Source: Ostrinia nubilalis (lineage: Eukaryota; Arthropoda; Insecta; Lepidoptera; Crambidae). From it: DNA of 64,000 nt. The stretch's first letter is position 1. Each line of letters opens with the position of its first letter. The notes beneath the pieces were generated by a model. It searched no databases. It was given only the letters and a program-made list of their open reading frames with translations, and was not told where the DNA came from. Shown piece after piece: positions 11,610 to 21,751 of this stretch. The DNA lies in contig NC_087095.1 in assembly GCF_963855985.1 (NCBI RefSeq), positions 72,001-136,000 on the forward strand. The letters are read 5' to 3'. The position numbers were made by a program, and so were the translations under genes.

Positions 11610-13585
11610 TATAAAATTCATTCAGGTTTCGATTATTCAAATATGTTGGTGAATACGTAATAGGATTCATTCGTGTACCTGCCGAACCTTCGGAACTTCG
11701 GAAAGTATACCTAAAGACTAAGTTTTTTATTCGTTTGAAGAAACTAATTAAGAAAATGTTTTCAGTCAAGGGGAAGCCTGTAGGCGTTGTAAAATTGCTA
11801 CAGCAGAATTCCCTTTACTTCCTGAGCTGTAATATTTCATTCGTGCGATGGTGTCTTCAGATTGCTAATTGGAGCAGTTTTTGCCGCCCGTGTACCGCTG
11901 GCGACCACTTTGCGGCAATGTTTATTTAAGCAGGCACTTCCCCCGGCGTTATTTATCGCGCTGCCGGAGCGCGGCTCATTATTATGTGGCGGCGCCCGCG
12001 ACGGCTCTCGGCAGTCCGCGCGCGTCACTCCGACGTATCAGCCAGCTCATTGCCGATAAAGCCCTATGTGAATTACTTTCAACCTTGCCATTTGTTTTCC
12101 TAATTCACATAATATAGTAAGTAATTCCTTCCCATACTATGTCATTCAACATGGAGCATCATTTAAGTCTTTATTTAATTCACTTAACAGTAAGTACTAG
12201 GTACAGTCAAAGTCGACCTTAATTATACAAGATAAGAAAACCTTTTACAGCTATTTCGTTTTCCCCACACATGATTTGAGACGGTCCCGGCTTTATAGAG
12301 TCGCGATAAACTCTTTAACGGCCGTCTTAATTTCTTTACCCCCCATTAAACTCAATGACTTGATTAAATTTTAAAGTTGAACCCGTTATCTTTTAATAGT
12401 ACTAATACTGATTAAATAAAAATAATTTGGAGCCAAGTAATATTACTCTGTTGTGAACGAATGTTACTTTTTACAGGAAATATTATCCTTATAATATTCA
12501 ATCACTTATCTATTCGTAATAAGGTTTTAAATAAATAACTGTATTAATTGAGAGTAAAAGTTAAATTTGCCTTAAGAAGTTGCCTCGATATCGATCGACT
12601 CGAAACATAGGTTAGTTTGCAAATTAATGGTAAAATGTTAAACACCGGTGTTTTTTTTTAACTTTATTTGATCTCATTATCATTAGGAATCATGATCGCT
12701 CATCCCTCAGAAATATGAAACAGGTAGTTTAAGTTTTTTGTAGATTATGTTGAACGGCTGAAGTTAAGATGCAATCTGCGCCGCATTTAGCCGCCTCGCC
12801 TAAGATGAAAATAAAATTTATCAATTTACTATCAAAGGACTTTTGACCCTTCCTTTTGCGACATCGACTGCAAATCCACTTCGTCATTACTTATCTAAAC
12901 TTTGGATTTCATCCGAAACCCAACAGACTTCTTCGTTAATGCCTGTAATTAAAGAGCTCGCAGGGTTCACATCAGCGTGTTCTTGGTGTGTGTGTGATGT
13001 ATTGTGTAAATGGCCAAAAATTGTAACCTCTAACTGGAGATGAAAGGAGCCGCGTGTTAATAGCGCGTGTGCCGCGCCGGTTACATCAGAGCGAGATGAA
13101 GCGATTAGCGCGCGGCGACGATCGCACGCAGGTTTTATGCCCGTACATCAAAGAACGCAACGAAATGTTACCGCATTTTACGTCTTTGATAAGGCTTTAG
13201 GCAAACTCAGGACCAAATGTGTTTTAAATTGCTTTACCGTACTAAATTTATGTGTCAATAAAAATAAAAAACGTCTTTACGTCATTACTAACTTTACAAA
13301 AAGCCATATCTGGAATTACAGCGACTACGAATATTGTTGAAGCACTGCATCTATCGTGAGCTACATGCATATCGATCAACACTATTATCAAACAACATGC
13401 CTAGTTAACCTCTTGCTACTAATCAAGTTCAAAACATTTTAATTATTAGTTTCTCCGGGAGAACTTTCGAGTATTTTCCACGTTGCTATGGATATCAAGG
13501 GAAATATGGTAGTAACTTTGTTTTGTTTGTGTTTGGCAGCTGGAGGGATTGATTTCATCGTTTGAAGAGCAGTGTCAATAAAGGA
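11610..13585. other. non-coding stretch with GC-rich patches
   Basis: AT-rich overall. Small CG-dense patches lie near 11940-12060 and 13030-13140. Overlapping open frames on both strands at 11.84-12.12 kb are shadows of the GC-rich patch. No exon with convincing splice sites was found. Confidence 0.35.
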
Positions 13586-13592
13586 AATTGAT

Positions 13593-13910
13593 AAAAGTAA
13601 AAAAACTAAAACCCAACTACGACAAAAAACGACGCTGAAAAAGTATAAAACAAGATTTTCAGTATACTGAACTGAACAAAGTTGCTAATGTAGTTGCATA
13701 GTAATTTTCATGTTTGGAAAACCGCAGTCACACGTTTGCAAAGTGCTACGGTAGGTAGGTATATGTAACGTGTGACTACGCCTTTCCAAACATGAAAATT
13801 ACTATGCAACTACATTAGCAACTTTGTTCAGTTCAGTATACTGAAAATCTTGTTTTATACTTTTTCAGCGTCGTTTTTTGTCGTAGTTGGGTTTTAGTTT
13901 TTTTACTTTT
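13593..13910. mobile_element. palindromic MITE, about 141-bp inverted arms
   Basis: The arm at about 13594-13734 (aaaagtaaaaaaactaaaac ... catgtttggaaa ... gtcacacg) is nearly the exact reverse complement of about 13769-13910. They are separated by a loop of about 35 bp that includes gtaggtaggtat. The unit would fold into a near-perfect hairpin. There is no ORF. The flanks do not show an unambiguous target duplication, so the superfamily is not assigned. Confidence 0.75.
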
Positions 13911-14099
13911 TATTATTTGTACTATTTTGGTGAAAAAGTGTAGTTGTGGCGCATAATGTTAACAAAAGTTAAATTGATGAACTAATAAGTAGTAAAGAAG
14001 CTATGAACGAAATGTGAATTATATGCAATTAGCCTATGAATACAGGTAAAGTCACGAGCAAATGCTAGTAATATATATATATTCATAATGTACAAGTAA

Positions 14100-14400
14100 A
14101 GCGCTTTCAAATGATACCAAACACGGCATATTTTTCTTAACTTTATTTTTTTACTTAGTATGTTTTGTCTGTTAGAGGGCGCCACATTAGATTTTGTGAA
14201 ACCCCATATAGCCTATAACCAGCGGACAATTAAGACGCTTCTAATGATATGTGATTTGTCGAATTCTGATAAGTAGTTTAGAAGTTACGAGGGTACACAT
14301 GAACATACATACATACATACATACATACATAGCCTGTCAAAATCATAACCCTCCTTTTGCTTTGCCGTAGTCGGGTAAAAATTATGTACCCTTACTTGGG
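14100..14400 (+). repeat. (CATA)n-associated dispersed repeat
   Basis: A (CATA)7 microsatellite at 14303-14330 is preceded by gagggcgcca and followed by agcctgtcaaaatcataacc and cttttgctttgccgtagtcg. Microsatellite-associated elements of this form are common in Lepidoptera. The ends are not defined. Confidence 0.4.
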
Positions 14401-14409
14401 TTCTTATTT

Positions 14410-15030
14410 GTTAATTGTTAACTGACTTTAGGAAAGGAGACAGTAATAAGTTAAAGTTACGCATAAAATTGACGATTTTTATGAGTTACAATAGCTATTT
14501 TTAATGTTTAACGTTTTTATTTTGTTTGAAATTGTAAGTATATAGGTAGGTACGTAATTGTGTGTATACGTATAAAATATAAATTATGTTGAATTTTAAT
14601 TTTTAAACTAAAATGTAAACTCCCGTCCCCCGCAGCCTGGCGAGCGTCGCTCCGAGAATTTATCGCAATAAAATAAACGACAACAATCAATTAATTCAAT
14701 ACCTATTCAAAATAACTCATAAAGATCACAAACTTCAAACGCAGCTTTTGGTTTGTTACCAACCGTATTGTGCCAAAGTTCCCGTATCAAGCGTACCTCG
14801 ACCCGACCTATAAAGCATAACAAATTGCTCTGAAACAATAACGTCGCGCTGACTTTAAGTTCAGTTAAGTTTCAAATAAACATCTTCGAATACTTGGATA
14901 AGTTGATTGAAGCTACATTTATGTTAAAATACAATGGGGTAAAAATAAGTTTCGTTAAATTGCGTAAAAATATACACATTAGTTTTTATTAATAAATACC
15001 GCCTACTAGGTATATTCACAGTTGGGCCCT
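14410..15030. other. non-coding stretch
   Basis: AT-rich with no gene, hairpin or repeat recognised. Confidence 0.4.
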
Positions 15031-15035
15031 AAGGT

Positions 15036-15110
15036 GGAGGTGGTGGCCCTCACTGGAGGAGAATGCTGAATGGCATTAAGTACGCTTTGTGTAATGTGAT
15101 TTCGTTCGTT
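15036..15110 (+). repeat. SINE/LINE 3'-end fragment (TGGCATTAAG family)
   Basis: The block ggaggagaatgctgaatggc followed by attaagtacgctttgtgta recurs at 20460-20510 as gggagaacgccgactggcat followed by taagtgcgcc. This identifies a dispersed repeat tail. Confidence 0.5.
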
Positions 15111-15215
15111 TCAGCCAAAATGACATCCACTGCTGGACAAAGGCTTAAGGCTTTCCATAATTAGCGGTCCTTGGTATCGTGGTTTATGTTAAGTTTTAAA
15201 TAAATAAATAAATAT
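15111..15215 (-). repeat. RTE-type LINE 3' fragment (degenerate)
   Basis: gccaaaatgacatccactgc tggacaaaggc resembles the RTE tail motif gacgtccactgctgaac at 26430-26450, in the same orientation. Only a short degenerate fragment is visible, followed by an AAATAAAT run. Confidence 0.4.
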
Positions 15216-15599
15216 TTGAGTTCCAATTATCAGTAATAAGAATTTTCTATTCGACAAATTATGAATGTGATTTAAGGAATAAAGATGTAATTTAAACGAA
15301 TTGTTTGTGTAATTAACCACCACAATTAACGTAGCTTTAAGAGATGTATGCGTTTATTAAATCCCGCTCTAAAAGGAGTAGCTATTTCTGACGGAGTGGC
15401 TGGTTCTGACGCATGGACCATGTTAAAATTAATGCTTAGAAGTTGAACAAAAATATGTACCAATAAACAGTTTTTAGCATCTTTAAAAATATGAGAATAC
15501 ATTTTCAGAAGTACCTATCCTGTCAATAACAATGAAAATATCACTTGTAGGCTACCTGGTTTTATTAATCATCTTTGGCTTTGTTGTAACTTATTTTAA

Positions 15600-15700
15600 A
15601 GTAGCACGAGATCGCTACGCAAGACTGAATGTGCTACGAGGCTCGTAGTCGTAACGCCATGCTACGATTGACTGCTACGGCGCCGGCGTAGATGACGCCG
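15600..15700 (+). repeat. CTACG-rich degenerate repeat
   Basis: GCTACG/CTACGG/CGTAG motifs recur (atcgctacgcaag, tgctacgaggctcgtagtcg, gctacgattgactgctacgg). The composition matches the patches at 1.5 kb and 59.1 kb. Confidence 0.35.
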
Positions 15701-15872
15701 TGGTTTGATCGGCATGCGAGCCTCATACCTAATACCTCACGTACGCAATACATTTCTTTGTGAACTCCCGCTCCACACAACTTCCATTAACTACAATACA
15801 GCTTCCTGCAAGGTACTTTTGTTATGAATGTTTCTCTATTTTATTTTTAGTTATTACAAAATTATCTGTGTT

Positions 15873-16020
15873 ATTCAAATTCAAATTCAAATTCAAATTC
15901 AAATTCGTTTATTTCTTTAACTTAGCCTAGTTCAGTTACAAGTTGTTGGAGCTTCCTGTTAAGCAACAGATGTTACTTGTGCTAGGAAGCACCGCTCTTC
16001 CATAACAATATTACAGTAGG
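15873..16020 (-). repeat. 3' end of a LINE (minus strand), (TTTGAA)n tail
   Basis: Five ATTCAA units at 15873-15905 are followed by TCGTTTATTTC. On the minus strand this is GAAATAAACGA then (ATTTGA)n. The adjoining sequence (gttacaagttgttggagctt ... aagcaacagatgttac) is its 3' UTR. The 5' limit is unclear. Confidence 0.5.
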
Positions 16021-16299
16021 TAGGCAAATTTAATTTTTAATGCGTTTAGTGTGGATAGAACAAAATAAATAAATAAGAACACTTTATAATATTTTACAAA
16101 TGTGTGTGTGTTATGTGCATCATATTCGAAAGTACCTACCCAATGTTCAATGTCTGTTTCATATAATTCGTTTAACTATATCTATAAGATACATACTTTT
16201 TATGTGAAACATAAAGAACGAAGTCAATAAAGCATCCAGATGCGGGAGCGAGTCAAACCAAGTTCAATCTATTGTTCTGCATGTAAGGGATTTATTTAA

Positions 16300-16400
16300 A
16301 CTAAAACCCCAATATGTGTTGTATACTGTGAATGTCTTAAATGTGTTTTGCTGTTGGTGTACCTTTATCAATAAATAAATAAATAAATAAATAAATAAAG
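16300..16400 (+). repeat. LINE-like 3' end with (AATA)n tail
   Basis: tatactgtgaatgtcttaaa followed by (AAATAAAT)n at 16370-16399. A short AT microsatellite after a moderately complex sequence suggests a retroposon tail. No coding is present. Confidence 0.3.
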
Positions 16401-16409
16401 GGATTTCAC

Positions 16410-16825
16410 TGTATTCAAGTCTGATTAAAAATGCACCGTAAAGTAATTAATAACCATTTGAAGCACGGCGGGATTAACTGCGCCCGAGCGCCAAGCAATT
16501 CGCAAAGCTCGCTTGCTTCACTTCTGCGGTAAAGCAGCGGAATTACGTAAAATAGGCGACTACTTTAAGTGACATGCTAACAAATATCTTATACCATAAA
16601 TATAAAGATAAAGATACATTTATTTGTTCAAACATGTGTACATAAGGTGTTAAGTCACCATTTCGAAGTAAATGTATTTAAGAATATAACAAAAATAACT
16701 ATGACTAATAACAATGTGGAATATTATAGGTATTTTAAATAATATAAGAGGAAGAAGATTTATGGCATTTACTTTTCACCTGGAGGCAAACTGCAGCGTG
16801 GCTCCATAGTAAATACGTATGCGGC
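16410..16825. other. non-coding stretch
   Basis: Mixed composition. The 16440-16560 block is GC-richer and might be a regulatory patch, but nothing specific is supported. Confidence 0.3.
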
Positions 16826-16832
16826 GCCAATA

Positions 16833-16934
16833 CGTATGCGGCGCGCACGCACACACTGACAAATTCGGAGCAACTCACCGCTAATCAACGCTAAATTTTG
16901 TCAGTGTATAGCGCCGCATACGTATTGGCGCGCT
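16833..16934. repeat. foldback with about 40-bp imperfect arms
   Basis: The left arm (ggcgccaatacgtatgcggc ... cacactgacaaatt) pairs with the right arm (aattttgtcagtgtatagcg ccgcatacgtattggcg). The right arm lacks about 6 bp. The CGTATGCGGCGC unit also appears just upstream (~16817), so the left end may be partly duplicated. It is probably a small MITE. Confidence 0.55.
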
Positions 16935-16939
16935 CACAT

Positions 16940-17555
16940 ACAAACCGCGCTCGGGCGTTTCTATGAAGATGACCTATTCATTTGTATTTACTCTGGTGGC
17001 GCGAACACGCCAGTATCTCGTATGCGCGCTCACGCGGCTCCACAAACCGTTCGCCTTGTTTGCACATTTAAATGTCGTTGGCACTCAACAATCACTTAAT
17101 ATTAACCTTAATTTTGTTGACTGTGTATTATTGTTACACAAGCTAGTTAAAAAAATATGGTTGAACATAATGTAGGTATATCTGCAATTGTCTAACCATA
17201 AATGTTTATGTGTCACAGATAGCCCGCTGTCAAGTTCGCTGCCACTGGCGAGTAACAGGACCTTATTGCTGCACCAGAGTTGCAGTGACGCCAACTGCTG
17301 ACCGCTGTCGCGGAATGACAATGACGAGCTGCGGTTAACAGGTTGACACATGGCGCGGATACATTTCGTTTGCGGACGCGCCATAAAGCCATTGTTGTTC
17401 TGTAGTTCAACATAATTGATATTTTTAAGTCAACATTGCGATAGAAGTATACAAGGTTATTTGTTAGACAACATAATAATAGCAACAACATAAGGTTGTC
17501 AGAAATGACAGAATTTATATAATTGTGAAACAAATGATGAGAACAAATTTTGTTG
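16940..17555. other. non-coding stretch with overlapping minus-strand open frames
   Basis: Two overlapping minus-strand frames (17085-17384 and 17213-17533) run through a GC-moderate segment. Neither shows a recognisable domain, and their coexistence in different frames argues for chance. Confidence 0.3.
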
Positions 17556-17558
17556 TCA

Positions 17559-17758
17559 TCTATATATATAAAAGAAAGTCGTGTTAGTTACTCCACTTAT
17601 AACTCAAGAACGGCTGAACCGATTTAGCTGAAAATTGTCAGGGAGGTAGTTTAGAGCCAGGAGAAGGACATAGGATACTTTTTGTCCCGTTCGAAATAAA
17701 AAAAAAGTCTGCTTATTTATTGCCATTAAGGCGGAACAAAGTTCGCCGGGTTAGCTAG
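17559..17758 (+). mobile_element. non-autonomous Helitron, 200 bp
   Basis: 5' A|TCTATATATATAAAAGAAAG and 3' AAAGTTCGCCGGGTTAGCTAG|T: TC start, CTAG end, hairpin-capable GC-rich 3' sequence, A/T host site and no duplication. Internal text (gaacggctgaaccgatttag) is typical of this insect family. A 3' fragment of the same family lies at 33208 on the minus strand. Confidence 0.85.
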
Positions 17759-17764
17759 TATAAT

Positions 17765-18370
17765 ATAAATTCTATCATATCTAACAACCTTTATTCTACA
17801 TGTAAGTAGGTACCTATTTAAATCAAAAGCCAATATGAGCTCTCTGTAAATTAGCTGCCACGTAGAGATATGCACATTAGCATATTCATCAGTTCACAGG
17901 ACTTTTGAAACTAATTACACCGTGTCGCGTGAGCTTTCGCGTCACAGGCGTCGCAAAGGGATGACAGCCAATTTAAATATCACTATCACGAGGCGGACCC
18001 GACACGGGCAATAATCGCGGGCGCTACGTACGCGCGCCGGGCACGGCTCGGCCTCGTTTCGAAAGCGAAAGCTTTGCAACACGTACCGGGATCAATTTCA
18101 CAGCCTTAACTCAATCTTTTCCTTTTGTGGTCTTATAATATTGCCAGCAGAGACCCTTCGTGGCGATTACCGAGCTCTGCATCGCATATTATAACAACAC
18201 TGACTGAACCGTATTATTATATTGAAAGTTAAAAGCATAAAATAGTAAAGGAGATGTTTTTAAAAACATTGTAATTTTCTTCAGCTGGTTAAACGGGGAG
18301 GGTAGATTATGTCATTTATAAGCAAAATTTTCCGTCGCGAAATAGGTAAGTAAATATAAAGGAACAAGGA
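17765..18370. other. non-coding stretch
   Basis: Holds a CG-dense patch at 17985-18075 (gcgctacgtacgcgcgccgg) in otherwise AT-rich DNA. No gene is supported. Confidence 0.3.
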
Positions 18371-18374
18371 AAGG

Positions 18375-18482
18375 ACAGGCAAATGGTGAATCCGGACGCA
18401 GGTGTCCGGCGGGGAGGCGCGGGGCGGGCGCGGGGCGGGGGGCGAGCGAGGGCGCGCGGGAGTGTCGCCGCTGACGCTTTTC
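18375..18482. promoter_or_regulatory. GC-rich G-run island, candidate cis-regulatory element
   Basis: Dense G/C sequence (ggcgcggggcgggcgcggggc ... gagggcgcgcggg when read in pieces) with GC-box-like GGGGCGGG motifs. Its composition is far from the AT-rich surroundings. It has no TATA box or ORF with splice sites. Function is inferred only. Confidence 0.2.
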
Positions 18483-18611
18483 GTCTACGTGATATTTATG
18501 AATGAGCTTCGCAAATCACCACTCATCAGTTATGCCATTTCGTTTTTGAGTGTTACAATTTTTCCTTTTTTTTTTAAACATTCGCCGTATAATCGATAGT
18601 AGAAGTGAGTT

Positions 18612-18712
18612 CGCCACATTAGTCCACAATGTCAACGGGGATCGAACACGCGACTCTCGAATCGGCCGTCCGACACTGCATCGTTGGGATATCGTCGCTC
18701 CCATTGTTTATT
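18612..18712 (-). mobile_element. tRNA-derived SINE head (minus strand, degenerate)
   Basis: On the minus strand the sequence contains gtcgcgtgttcgatccccg, a B-box-like GTTCGATCCC. It is preceded about 50 bp upstream by gagcgacgatatcccaacga, a decayed A-box region, with gtcggacggccgattcgaga between them. The tRNA-like order and spacing indicate a Pol III SINE head. It does not form a clean tRNA. Confidence 0.5.
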
Positions 18713-18719
18713 GGACTAT

Positions 18720-20385
18720 TACTTATTACCCCAATCACCATGGATATTACAAACTATTGTTTATGTTATGTTATGTTATTGTTAAAGCTATTTACTACTA
18801 AGAAGCAGATAAAAACGCTAGTCATAGACATTATTACAGAACGGTTTTCGCTGCGAATACGAAATAACTTTAGCTGGAGCCTTAAGGGCTTGTTACATTA
18901 TGCATAAAGGCGGACCGCAGTTGTGTGTGCGGAGTAGGAATAAATCGTGACTCCGATGCTAAGGACGCGCACAGGAGCGTGCCAAAAACGCGCCTTCAGC
19001 GCCAACAGCGGTAATATAATTCGAGTGATGGATCACCGCGATCGCCCCCGCCGCGCCGGACCCTTCACAAATTGCTTCAAAATCAACAATAACGAAAATT
19101 AGCACACGCCCCGCCAACACACCTCTACGTCGTCGCGCCCTAAAAATAATCTTATAATAGAAAACAAGCTGCGGCATTCGGCGCCGGCAATAAAGCGAAT
19201 TCCTTTATTATTTTTTATCTTCCCGACAACTTCTGATTAATTTCGACAAGAAACTTGGAATCCCTCTTTTCTTCAATGATATAATTTAATTCCGAAAGTA
19301 AAGAAGCGAAAGCCGCCGTCTGTTTGTTTGTTAAACAGCGAACTTTTTGTGGAGAGCGACCCGACGATATCAACGGATTAAAGGCAGCTGTGCGATGGAT
19401 ACGCGAGCTCAATATTTTTTTAAATTACTGGGCTGCCGCCCGCTGACCACGCCGTTCACCATTGCACGTTGTTTTTGCCTGCGCAGAACCACTATTTTAC
19501 TGGAGCATTTGATTTCCATTTTGATATTGTTCTTTTCCCCCATATTACCATCCATAACATACTTCCGATAATAGGAGTTAAGTTCCATAGAATATACTTA
19601 CGTGGCGGCAAATGCATTGAGATCTAAATTGGTGCCAAGTTCAACTCAAGATTTGCCTGGCTTTTACCACCATCCCCAAGATGTGTGAGAAATTTATAAG
19701 CAAAGTACTCTTTACATATTTTACTATGTTTGCAATATAAAAACAGTAAATAGAGTGTGTTGGGATCCGATAGGTCGACCAACCTCTTTTTGATATTTAT
19801 CTATGTTTTTATACTTTTTATTATTATTTTTGATACTTTTTGTTTTTAGTTTTGAAGCATATGTTTTTTTATAGCCGTCTGGGCATTAAACGCAGAAATA
19901 CATCTTTATTTTAAAACGAAGATATTTTGTTATTTCCGCACGCCCGAGCGGCTGTCCGCTACAGAGTGCATAGGACATTGAGTGAGACGAATTAAAAAAA
20001 AACTCCTACTTTTTTGAAATCAGTTATACAATAACAAATTGCAATATTGAAACTTAAAACAGAATATTACAAAACTTTGCACCTGTCAGGACATTATTGA
20101 ACGGCCCGTCATAAGGACGCGCGGTCGCGGGCGCGTCCTGGGAGCAGTCGCCACCTTCCCGACAGCAGCCAGGGCGAATAAAGCCGGCCTTCAATGTGCC
20201 ATCTATCGCCCCACTACTATATTGGACGTTTATTAAATTTTGCTAAGCGAGGTATGAGAATAAGGTCTGAAAGGTAACAAAGATTGTTGACAGGTGTATT
20301 TTACTGGACTGTTTCAGCAGCTTTTTCATGCATGCCTGTTTGTTTCCTTTTATAGTTTTAAGGTCATACTTAGATGTATCTATTC
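18720..20385. other. non-coding stretch with GC-rich patches
   Basis: CG-dense patches lie near 18960-19180 and 20100-20200. Open frames in them (18959-19177 minus, 19215-19412 minus, 19347-19571 plus) lack domains and splice logic. Nothing is supported as a gene. Confidence 0.3.
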
Positions 20386-20399
20386 ATATGTTATTTATT

Positions 20400-20520
20400 T
20401 ATAATCTTAATCTTAATTTTGTACCGCCTACGATATTCTCATTTTGGCAATAAAGTTGACTGGGGGAGAACGCCGACTGGCATTAAGTGCGCCTTATGTT
20501 CAGTGGTATGTGCATGTAAG
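20400..20520 (+). repeat. SINE/LINE 3'-end fragment (TGGCATTAAG family)
   Basis: ttttgtaccgcctacg, then gggagaacgccgactggcat and taagtgcgcc. It is related to 15036-15110 in this window. Confidence 0.45.
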
Positions 20521-20524
20521 TTCT

Positions 20525-21370
20525 AAACTAATAAATAGAGCAAAATTAAAAAGGAAATAATGTAATATAATATGTATGTGACCTGTGTTCATATGTAGAG
20601 TCGTGCAATAGGAATTTAACTTGCTATAAGTCTTTGGTTACCAGTAAAACGTAAGTTGCCCATGTTAAAGTTTTACCTACTTATCTTGCAACCGCGAGTT
20701 AAATCGAAGGATCATCTATTAAAGTCGGGAGAAAAATGGGCAACACCCTTATTGGGGCAGCGGATAAATTCCGGGGAGGTGTACCATCAACTCTTGCGGC
20801 GGGCTTGGCATCCTAATGAGCGGATCATACTGGAGATAAACGCAGAATGCGCGTTGGTGAAGTTACAATTTTTTAATATTGTAGACTAAAATGTATGAAT
20901 TGGTTCAAACAAAACTATCTTTTCATATAGGTACTATGTAAGTACCTGCATATCTCTAGCTAGTGGTTCGTCTATGTACGAGTACGTAAGCCTGTTTACT
21001 CAAGAGTTCCAATTTTAATCAATCGAATACAAATACAAACTAGGGTACAATAGCCGGTTCGGTTAATGTGTCGGACTGGCCGACTCGTGTTTCGAGAAAC
21101 GCGGATTTGAACTCCCTTCCATCACCAGCTCACCTTACTAACCTGAAAGACTAAGAATTATCCTCCAACTCCTAAGCATTAAGGAGTTTTCCCTTCCATC
21201 ATCACCTCATCAACATGAGATGATGACTACCAGACGCAAATACTTGACTTGCGAAAAAAGCATGAAAAACGTAATACTTACGTGCCTATAAAATTTGATG
21301 GTTGGCCTCAATTTTCCTAGGATCCCATCATCAGATCCTGGCTTGGTGACAACGAGACCACTTCAGAAAT
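20525..21370. other. non-coding; possible very degenerate tRNA-SINE near 21060-21120
   Basis: gcggatttgaactcc near 21102 resembles a decayed B box with a possible upstream A box (ggttaatgtgtcgg). The match is too weak to call. No gene is supported. Confidence 0.25.
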
Positions 21371-21372
21371 GG

Positions 21373-21402
21373 TCAAATCAAATCAAATCAAATCAAATCA
21401 GT
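21373..21402 (-). repeat. (TGATT)n 3' tail of LINE element A
   Basis: Five or more TCAAA units on the plus strand (TGATT on the element strand) directly follow the AATAAAC-like end of the LINE. This marks its 3' terminus. Confidence 0.8.
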
Positions 21403-21751
21403 TTATTTGCGTGAAAAGTGGTCTACAAGTTCTTACAATATTAAAATGTCCGCACAGTCCACCAGAAGCTGGCATGCAAATATTGTTAACATTATATTTA
21501 TAACATTAAAAATTAATAAATTACATTTTGGTTCTTAATTAATAACTTTTAGTGTCAATTGAATTTAATTAATAATACATAATTTAATTAGTAAATAAGT
21601 CGGTATTCATGTCAATTTTAAAGGTTAGGTACAAAATTTATTACACAGGACAAACCACTGTTTATAACAATAAAATCATCACATCGGTCAATCATAAACT
21701 AATACGAGAATATAATTATGTCATAAAACAGTCAAAATATTTGGGTTTCAA

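Noticed and set aside
17085..17533. Two overlapping minus-strand frames as a possible gene
   Set aside because: They are in different frames over the same DNA, with no domain or splice signals.
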